From positions 1 through 64,000 of the forward strand of contig JAUXRI010000098.1 in the NCBI GenBank assembly GCA_030681895.1: a stretch of 64,000 bases of DNA, read 5' to 3'. Source of the DNA: Myxococcales bacterium (GTDB lineage: Bacteria; Myxococcota; Myxococcia; Myxococcales; Myxococcaceae). This document shows, one piece after another, positions 58,333 to 64,000 of the stretch. Numbering within the stretch: the first letter of the stretch is position 1; each line of letters starts with the position of its first letter. The notes below the pieces were generated by a model. The model searched no databases and had not been told where the DNA came from. It was given only the letters and a program-made list of their open reading frames with translations. The position numbers and the translations under genes were made by a program.

Positions 58333-59351
58333 CTTTCCCGACGGCGCGCGGCTCGAAACCCGCCTGGACTCATGCCTGTCCACCGGCGGAAGGCGCGGTG
58401 AAAGGCGCTGACGTCACCGAACCCGAGCAGGAACGCGACCTCTGCGAGCGGTGTCGCGCGCGTCGCCACGTGCTCGAGCGCCAGCGCACGGCGCACGTCG
58501 TCGAGAAGCGCCTCGAAGTTCGTGCCTTCGTCCTGCAAGCGCCGCTGAAGCGTTCGCCGAGACACCCGCAGCCGCTGCGCCGTGCCACCGAGCGTCGGAG
58601 CGCCGTCACGAAACGCGTCGCAGACGAGCCGGTGCACGCGCGCCCTGAAGGTGTCGTCGGTGGGGAGCTGCGCGAGCAACCGGTCGGCGTGCTCCTCGAG
58701 AATCGTCAGCAGCTTCGGGTCGGCGGTCGTCACCGCCGCTTCGGCCACCTCGGCCGGCAACACCACCTGGTTCTCGTCGGCCTCGAAGACGATGGGCGCG
58801 CGGAAGAAGTGGGCCAGCGCCGGTGCGCTCTTCGACGCCGGCCCTCGCAGCTTCACCTCGAGCGGGGTGATGGTGTCGTTCCCGAGCAGCTGGCGGCAGA
58901 TGATGACGGTGAGCGCGAGCATGCACTCGGCGGCAGGCCCCGGCACCTCACCGACCACCCCTTCGACGCGGTGGCGCACCACCAGCGCCTCGTCGACCCA
59001 CTGCACGTCGAACCGCGTCGGCTCGCTCGTCAGCCGCGCATATCGACTGATGCGCTCGAACGCGTCGACGATGGTCGGGCTCGCCCGCACCACGTAGGCG
59101 AGCACGTCGAAGAGCGCGTGACTGGCGAGCTGCGCGGCGCGCACGCCATAGGCCTCGAGCCCGCTGCGCCGCTCGGCCTCGAGCCACAACAGCCGCACCG
59201 CCGAGAAGGGCACCCGGGCATCCGCGCGCTCGAGCGCGGCGCCGTCGAGCCCCGCGGCAAGCAGCAACGCCGTCGGGCTGATGCCTGCCTCGAGCGCCGG
59301 CCCCAGCACCAGCCCGAGCGAAGCAGCCGAGAAGGCGGGCTCAGGCCTCAC
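58329..59351 (-). CDS. AraC-family transcriptional regulator with Arabinose_bd-type domain
   Basis: A 340-residue regulator. The N-terminal half (1-200) matches the Arabinose_bd/OruR-type ligand domain seen in ArgR- and OruR-like AraC members (SPTALLLAAGLDGAALERAD, EAERRSGLEAYGVRAA). The C-terminus has two AraC helix-turn-helices (GGTAQRLRVSRRTLQRRLQD and LAEVAFLLGFGDVSAFHRAF). GTG 59351 is preferred because GGAG lies 6 bases before it; TTG 59390 is an alternative. It is divergent from the PhlG-like gene and may control it. Confidence 0.88.
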   Translation of the reverse strand: MRPEPAFSAASLGLVLGPALEAGISPTALLLAAGLDGAALERADARVPFSAVRLLWLEAERRSGLEAYGVRAAQLASHALFDVLAYVVRASPTIVDAFERISRYARLTSEPTRFDVQWVDEALVVRHRVEGVVGEVPGPAAECMLALTVIICRQLLGNDTITPLEVKLRGPASKSAPALAHFFRAPIVFEADENQVVLPAEVAEAAVTTADPKLLTILEEHADRLLAQLPTDDTFRARVHRLVCDAFRDGAPTLGGTAQRLRVSRRTLQRRLQDEGTNFEALLDDVRRALALEHVATRATPLAEVAFLLGFGDVSAFHRAFRRWTGMSPGGFRAARRRES

Positions 59352-59424
59352 GTGGCGCTCCAGGCCATTCGTTCTGGCGCGCGGCGCCAACGGCGTTCGC
59401 TCGTTGCATTGCTACCTCTCCGGA

Positions 59425-60057
59425 ATGCCCCGCTACGAGCTCCTGCCGCCGCGACCGAACCCCCACCCACTCCGCCCGCTCTCGTCTGCCCAGACGTGGA
59501 CTGAAACCTATCGCGGCCTGAAGATCTGGCGCATTCAGCACGCGGTGCTGGCCGGCGTGACGCCCCGCGAGCTGCTCGAGTGGTTTCTTCACCTCGACGC
59601 ACCGGTGACGATCGAGGGGCGCGCGTTCACGAACTACCTGCTGTGGCACCCCATCGATCACATTCACTGGGAGGTGCTGCGGCTGGCGCCTGACGGCTCG
59701 CGTCGCGTCGGCGCGAAGTGGCGCATCGTCGAGAAGTTCGGCGGCCACCTGAACGTGTTCGACGTCACCGTGCTCAAGCTCGACGAGACAGGCATCGTGC
59801 TCGACTTCAGGCTCGGCCCCTTCAGCGCCGGCCGCGTGGAGCACCGGTGGCGGCAGCTCGACGGCGGCACGTTCTACGACACGTCGTTGTGCCTCAACCC
59901 CACCGGCTCGCCGTTGATCGCGCTCGGGCTGCGCCTGCGATACTTCGATGGCGAGGCGTGGCTCACGCACAACGTGGAGGAGGTCGGCCTGCTCGAGCAC
60001 CTCATTCCCCGGTTGATTCGGGTTCAGCCCGTCGCGCCCGCTCGGCCATCGGAGTAG
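59425..60057 (+). CDS. PhlG-like (DAPG hydrolase domain) protein
   Basis: A 210-residue protein. VLAGVTPRELLEWFLHLDAP then NYLLWHPIDHIHWEVLR gives His and Glu at positions seen in the zinc site of PhlG/DAPG hydrolase (2,4-diacetylphloroglucinol hydrolase) and START/Bet-v1-like folds, and the surrounding pattern WHP-x-DH is shared. The rest is beta-rich with a final helix. No activity can be assigned. ATG 59425 is chosen; CTC-CGG before it is a weak ribosome-binding site. It is divergent from an AraC regulator, a typical regulator-enzyme arrangement. Confidence 0.5.
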   Translation: MPRYELLPPRPNPHPLRPLSSAQTWTETYRGLKIWRIQHAVLAGVTPRELLEWFLHLDAPVTIEGRAFTNYLLWHPIDHIHWEVLRLAPDGSRRVGAKWRIVEKFGGHLNVFDVTVLKLDETGIVLDFRLGPFSAGRVEHRWRQLDGGTFYDTSLCLNPTGSPLIALGLRLRYFDGEAWLTHNVEEVGLLEHLIPRLIRVQPVAPARPSE

Positions 60058-60070
60058 ATCTCGCCCCGTC

Positions 60071-61093
60071 ATGGTCCGACCGCTCTTGATGCTCCTCTGT
60101 CTCGCCTCGTCCCTCGCGCACGCCGACGCCATCGACGTGTCCCTCGAGAACACCCAGGTGATGAAGGGCAAGGGCTGGCCGCGCGTGAAGGTGTCGATCG
60201 TCGAGCCCATCGCCGGCTTCAAGCTCACCCTCACCCGCAGCGACGGCAAGACGTTCGAGTGGAAGGGCGGCGGCCGGCCCGGCGTCACCCGCACCATCGA
60301 GCTCGATCAGCCGGTGGGGAAGTTCACCTGGAAAGGCGAGCTCACCGTCAATTTCCCCAACGCCAACACCGGCACGATGCCGCTCGAGTTCGAGACGCAG
60401 ATGGGCGCGCCGCTTCAGATCACCGTCGACAAGGACAAGGACGTCGACCTCGAGAAGCGCGTCATCACGTTCAAGCTCTCGAACCCCGCGGGGAAGGTCG
60501 AGCTCAAGGTGCTGATGGACACCGGCGAGTACGCCTTCGATGGAGAGATCCCCTTCGCGGGCGAGGCCCCGGGAACGCCGCTCACCGTCACCTGGCCCGA
60601 GAAGTCAGGCAAGCCGCTCAAGCTGAGCCTCAAGGCCTTCGACACCCTCGGCGTCTTCATCGGCATCGACTTCTTCCCGTGGAGCTTCGAGATTCCCCAC
60701 GACGACGTCACGTTCGACACCGGCAAGTGGGACATCAAGGCCGACGAGCAGGCGAAGCTCGACGAGTCGATCAGCAAGGCGCTCGACGCCATTCGCAAGT
60801 TCGGCAAGTTCGCCGAGGTGACGCTCTTCGTCGCGGGCCACACCGACACGGTCGGTCCCACGGCGAGCAACCGCACGTTGTCGCTCAATCGCGCGCGCGC
60901 CATCGCCGGGTACTTCCGCAAGAAGGGCGTCACCATTCCCATTCGCTACGAGGGGTTTGGCGAAGAGGCGCTCGCGGTCGGCACCGATGACGAGGTCGAC
61001 GAGCAGCGCAACCGACGCGCGCAGTACATCATCGCCATCGAGCCACCACGCATGTCGAACGCCCGCTTCGCGGCGAAGTGGCAGAAACTCTGA
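60071..61093 (+). CDS. OmpA-family protein
   Basis: A 340-residue exported protein with signal MVRPLLMLLCLASSLAHA. The C-terminal OmpA-like domain (about 215-325) has TLFVAGHTDTVGPTASNRTL, then SLNRARAIAGYFRKKGV, with the Asp and Arg that bind diaminopimelate in peptidoglycan. The N-terminal 200 residues, beta-rich with no transmembrane barrel signature, are of unknown fold. It probably links a surface or periplasmic structure to the cell wall. The kinase gene on the other strand ends 4 bases after it. Confidence 0.88.
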   Translation: MVRPLLMLLCLASSLAHADAIDVSLENTQVMKGKGWPRVKVSIVEPIAGFKLTLTRSDGKTFEWKGGGRPGVTRTIELDQPVGKFTWKGELTVNFPNANTGTMPLEFETQMGAPLQITVDKDKDVDLEKRVITFKLSNPAGKVELKVLMDTGEYAFDGEIPFAGEAPGTPLTVTWPEKSGKPLKLSLKAFDTLGVFIGIDFFPWSFEIPHDDVTFDTGKWDIKADEQAKLDESISKALDAIRKFGKFAEVTLFVAGHTDTVGPTASNRTLSLNRARAIAGYFRKKGVTIPIRYEGFGEEALAVGTDDEVDEQRNRRAQYIIAIEPPRMSNARFAAKWQKL

Positions 61094-61096
61094 GCG

Positions 61097-63157
61097 TCAC
61101 TTGTTCGCGTTGAACGAGAGCTCGGGCACCGACTTGCCGTCGATGACGACGTCGAACGTCTCGGTGCGCCTGGGGTGAACCAGCGTCACCCTGTGTTTCC
61201 CGTACGGCACTTTCACCTTCGAGGTGCCCGTCACCTCTCCCGCGCGCCGGTTGTCGATCGACACCTCGGCGTAGGGCACTGCCTTCACGCTGATGCTGCC
61301 GTAGCGCGCGGTTGGCGCGACGGGCTTCGTCTCGACGGGTGGTGGCACGGTCGTCGGCACGTCGACGGGCGGTGAGACGGTCGGCTTCGTCACTTCAGCG
61401 ACGGCGACGCCCGCGTCGACTGCACCCTCGACCGCCTTCACCGCGACCGGCTCGAGGGGCACGAGGGCGGGCGGGGCAGGGTCGACCGGCACGGCGATGG
61501 CGGTCACCGGAACCGTCACGGGGGGCAACGCCTCATCCTTCCCCCCAGAGACGGCGAAACCGGTCCCGACGATGACGACGAGGCCCGTCACGACGCTGGC
61601 GACGAGGAGGAGCGGCGAGCGTGGTGGCTTCGGCGGGTCGGCAGCGAGCGTCGGCCCCGAGAAGGAGGGCTCTCCAAGGTCGAGGGCGATGGCGCGCGGC
61701 TTCAGCACCGTTGGTTCCCGCGCTCCGGCCTCCGCCTTCGACGCCGCGTGCTCCGCGATGCGCTTCTCGACGTCGAGCTTCACCGAGTCGCTGAGCCGAA
61801 CCGCGCTGTTCTCGAGGTTGAGCGGCTCTGCGCCGAGTGGCTTGCGCTCAGGGTCGGTGCGGCGTTGCTCGACGACGCGCGGAGGGCCGACGTCAGTGCC
61901 CTCTTGCGAAGGCAAAGGCTGTGACGGCCGGTACGCCGGCATTTGATCGGTGCGTGAGCCCGGCTGCAGCGCGGGCATCTGGTCCGTCCGGGCGACCGGG
62001 CCTGCCGGTTCGATGCGGGCGGCCTTCATCTGCTCCGTCCGGACGGGGGAGCGGGACGTCACCAGCCCGTGCTCGTCGGTCGACGGCTCTGCCTCTGCCG
62101 CGGCGCGACCTCGCGCGAGCTCGGCAGAACGATCGACGGCGTGGGTGTCTCCCGTTCCGAACGACGAGGCCTGGGGCACCACGCCGCGCTGCACCGCTGG
62201 CGTCGCGATGGGCGTCATGGGCCGCTCTTCGGCGTCGAGCTCGTCGCGGTAGACCTGCTGGAGGAACAACGAGACCGAGGTGTCCTCGACCGACTTCGCC
62301 GCGCGGAGCACGAACGTCGCCAGCGCCTTCTCGAACTCGAACGCCGTCGCGTGCCGCTCGTGCGGAGGCCGTGAGAGCGCTTTCAAGATGATGTCCGACA
62401 GCTCGGACGGGACATCGGGGTTCAATCGACTGGGCGGCGCGATCAGGCTCTCCTGCACCGCGCGCAGCACGGCCATCTCGCTGTCGCCGTCGAAGAGCCG
62501 CCCACCGGTGAGCATCTCCCAGAGCACCACCGCCAGCGCGAAGATGTCGGTGCGCGAGTCGACCATCTCTCCGCGCGCCTGCTCGGGCGCCATGTACGCG
62601 AACTTGCCCTTGAGCACGCCCGGCGCGGTGTGCGTCGTCGACGCCTTGGCGATGCCGAAGTCGGTCAGCTTCACGGCGCCGTCGAACGAGAGCAGCACGT
62701 TGTGGGGCGTCACGTCGCGGTGGACGATGCCCAACAGCTTCCCCTTGTCAGACAACGAGTGCGCGTACTGGAGCCCACGCGCCACCTGCGCGCCGATCTC
62801 GGCCACCAACGTCGGAGGAAACGGAATGCCGCGATCGCGACAGCGCTTGCGCAGGTCGAACAGCGACGTGCCGCGCACGTACTCCATGGCGATGAAGTAC
62901 GACTGCTCGTGTTTCCCGAAGTCGAAGATCTGCACCACGTTCGCGTGGTTGAGGCGTGACGACAGGCGCGCCTCGTTGATGAACATGTCGACGAACTGCT
63001 GATCGCTGGCGAGGAAGCTCCGAACGACCTTGATGACGACGTCTTTCGAGAAGCCCTCGGGGCCGGTCGCCTGCGCCAGGTAGACCTCGGCCATGCCTCC
63101 TTCGGCGAGGCGGCGCCTGACGACGTAACGGCCAATGGCTGTTCCGGGAGCCAACAT
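61097..63157 (-). CDS. Transmembrane Hanks-type Ser/Thr protein kinase with PEGA-like tail
   Basis: A 686-residue kinase. The catalytic domain (10-275) has AEGGMAEV (18-25), Lys43 in VVIKV, Glu62, HRDVTPHN (146-153) and DFGIA (166-170), then [13 protein letters not shown]. The long linker (310-520) has three similar short repeats, [20 protein letters not shown] and [11 protein letters not shown], which might be phosphosites or docking points. One transmembrane helix lies at about 533-555 ([20 protein letters not shown]), followed by a Pro/Val-rich stretch and a PEGA-like end ([19 protein letters not shown]). All catalytic residues are present. It is divergent from a PEGA-type protein at 63286. 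Confidence 0.94.
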   Translation of the reverse strand: MLAPGTAIGRYVVRRRLAEGGMAEVYLAQATGPEGFSKDVVIKVVRSFLASDQQFVDMFINEARLSSRLNHANVVQIFDFGKHEQSYFIAMEYVRGTSLFDLRKRCRDRGIPFPPTLVAEIGAQVARGLQYAHSLSDKGKLLGIVHRDVTPHNVLLSFDGAVKLTDFGIAKASTTHTAPGVLKGKFAYMAPEQARGEMVDSRTDIFALAVVLWEMLTGGRLFDGDSEMAVLRAVQESLIAPPSRLNPDVPSELSDIILKALSRPPHERHATAFEFEKALATFVLRAAKSVEDTSVSLFLQQVYRDELDAEERPMTPIATPAVQRGVVPQASSFGTGDTHAVDRSAELARGRAAAEAEPSTDEHGLVTSRSPVRTEQMKAARIEPAGPVARTDQMPALQPGSRTDQMPAYRPSQPLPSQEGTDVGPPRVVEQRRTDPERKPLGAEPLNLENSAVRLSDSVKLDVEKRIAEHAASKAEAGAREPTVLKPRAIALDLGEPSFSGPTLAADPPKPPRSPLLLVASVVTGLVVIVGTGFAVSGGKDEALPPVTVPVTAIAVPVDPAPPALVPLEPVAVKAVEGAVDAGVAVAEVTKPTVSPPVDVPTTVPPPVETKPVAPTARYGSISVKAVPYAEVSIDNRRAGEVTGTSKVKVPYGKHRVTLVHPRRTETFDVVIDGKSVPELSFNANK

Positions 63158-63285
63158 CGAAGAGGCGTGGACTCTACCCCGGCCCCTGCGCCCCGGAACC
63201 TTCCATTCCGTGTGGGGAACCGGCGCTCAGCGATGGCGTCACGTGCCGAGGGTCGGTAAACACGGCGTGTTCCAGAGGGGGCCTC

Positions 63286-64000
63286 GTGCGTGTGAAGGGT
63301 GTCATCGTCTTCGTCTCGATCACGGCCGCCGTCGCGACCGCCGCGCCGAAGACCCTCGTGGTCGGCGCCGGCGACTGCCAGAGCGTCGAGCTCGTCACCG
63401 GCCTCAACGACTTCAGCGGCGCGCTGCGCGAGAAGCTCAAGAGCGATCTCTACGAGCCCGACGTCGTGCTCGACATCGTGCGCCCACGGCCGACCCGCAG
63501 CCTCGAAGACGTCGAGCGGCAGGTCGAGTCGGCCCGCACGCTCTTCTACAACGGGCAACACGATCGCGCGCTCGACCTCCTCAAGCAGGCCCTCGCCGAG
63601 CTGGAGCGCGCGCCGCTCGCCGGCCAGCCGTGGAAGGTGACTGCGCCTGCGCTCGCGCTGCAAGGCGTCGTGTCGACGAGCCTCAACAAGAAGAGCGACG
63701 CCGCCGAGGCGTTTCGCCGCGTGCTCAGGGTCGAGCCCACGCACAGCTTGAGCCGCGACGAGTTCACCCCGAGCGTGATCAGCCAGTTCGAAGGCTTCCG
63801 GAAAGAGCTGGCCCGCCAGAAGAAGGGCGTGACGCAGGTGCAGTCGACCCCGCCCGGCGCCGAGGTGCTCATCGAGGGGCGCGTGATGGGCGTGACGCCG
63901 CTCAAGCTCGAGCTGACGCCGTCGACCTATCGGCTCGCGGTGAGAGCCAACGATCGCGTCTCGTACCTTCGGGTGATCACCGTGCCCCGTGATGCGCTGA
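63286..64000 (+). CDS. PEGA-domain protein with TPR-like helices (C-terminus beyond window)
   Basis: An exported protein, truncated at the window end (238 residues visible). The start GTG 63286 follows AGAGGGGG and gives a signal peptide VIVFVSITAAVATAAP. Residues 75-170 are helical and TPR-like (SARTLFYNGQHDRALDLLKQ, ALQGVVSTSLNKKSDAAEAF). The C-terminal PEGA domain starts at QVQSTPPGAEVLIEGRVMGV. It shares the PEGA fold type with the divergent kinase. PEGA domains of this type sit in the cell surface or periplasm. The rest of the gene is outside the window. Confidence 0.75.
   Translation, partial: MRVKGVIVFVSITAAVATAAPKTLVVGAGDCQSVELVTGLNDFSGALREKLKSDLYEPDVVLDIVRPRPTRSLEDVERQVESARTLFYNGQHDRALDLLKQALAELERAPLAGQPWKVTAPALALQGVVSTSLNKKSDAAEAFRRVLRVEPTHSLSRDEFTPSVISQFEGFRKELARQKKGVTQVQSTPPGAEVLIEGRVMGVTPLKLELTPSTYRLAVRANDRVSYLRVITVPRDAL

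Overview
The window is very G+C-rich chromosomal DNA from a Gram-negative bacterium, most likely a member of the Myxococcota (Myxococcales). The reasons are: two Hanks-type Ser/Thr kinases with membrane anchors and PEGA-like tails, an FHA-fused sigma-54 activator, many lipoproteins with Asp/Gly/Ala linkers, AgmX-like modules inside an alpha-2-macroglobulin-like protein, a complete Gram-negative lipid A gene cluster, and short intergenic gaps with frequent ATGA/GTGA start-stop overlaps. This placement is inference from gene content. I saw no rRNA, tRNA, CRISPR array, insertion sequence or prophage.

Layout. 1-10.4 kb holds 2-oxoglutarate dehydrogenase E1 (cut by the window edge), a beta-barrel protein, a peptidoglycan peptidase, an FHA/sigma-54 regulator, fabI, a DUF3634-like protein and the clpS-clpA-kelch lipoprotein unit. 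10.5-14.0 kb is the most unusual region. It encodes a 769-residue protein made from the C-terminal part of RNA polymerase beta fused to the N-terminal part of beta-prime, with the catalytic residues of both halves gone. Directly downstream are a VapBC toxin-antitoxin pair and, convergently, a PD-(D/E)XK-like nuclease. 14.0-25.6 kb has a DUF4920 protein, FHA protein, two-component pair, beta-propeller/cytochrome c lipoprotein, gpsA, an ASH-domain lipoprotein and an amidohydrolase. 25.7-34.2 kb has a repeat-built lipoprotein and a tightly coupled six-gene pspA operon encoding a solute-binding protein and a LolD/MacB-like ABC exporter. 34.3-43.6 kb has a Ser/Thr kinase, a Ycf46-like AAA ATPase and an alpha-2-macroglobulin split over two genes. 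43.7-52.8 kb has YccF, a LysM lytic transglycosylase, a SIMPL protein, a diguanylate cyclase, a tetraheme cytochrome with its receiver protein, and a DEAD-box helicase. 52.9-56.7 kb is the lipid A operon skp-lpxD-fabZ-lpxA-lpxI. 56.7-64 kb has small unknown proteins, an AraC regulator facing a PhlG-like protein, an OmpA-like protein, a second Ser/Thr kinase and a PEGA protein cut by the window end.

Most genes are housekeeping or cell-envelope functions. The genes that stand out are the inactivated RNA polymerase-like fusion and its neighbours. It is intact over 769 codons, keeps the beta-prime clamp helices that bind sigma region 2 in real polymerase, and has lost the NADFDGD metal-binding site, the two beta active-site lysines, the zinc ribbon, most of the flap and everything downstream of the beta-prime double-psi barrel. 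I read it as a non-catalytic sigma-binding or RNA polymerase-mimicking protein. The function is untested, and the operon link to VapBC is inferred from spacing only.
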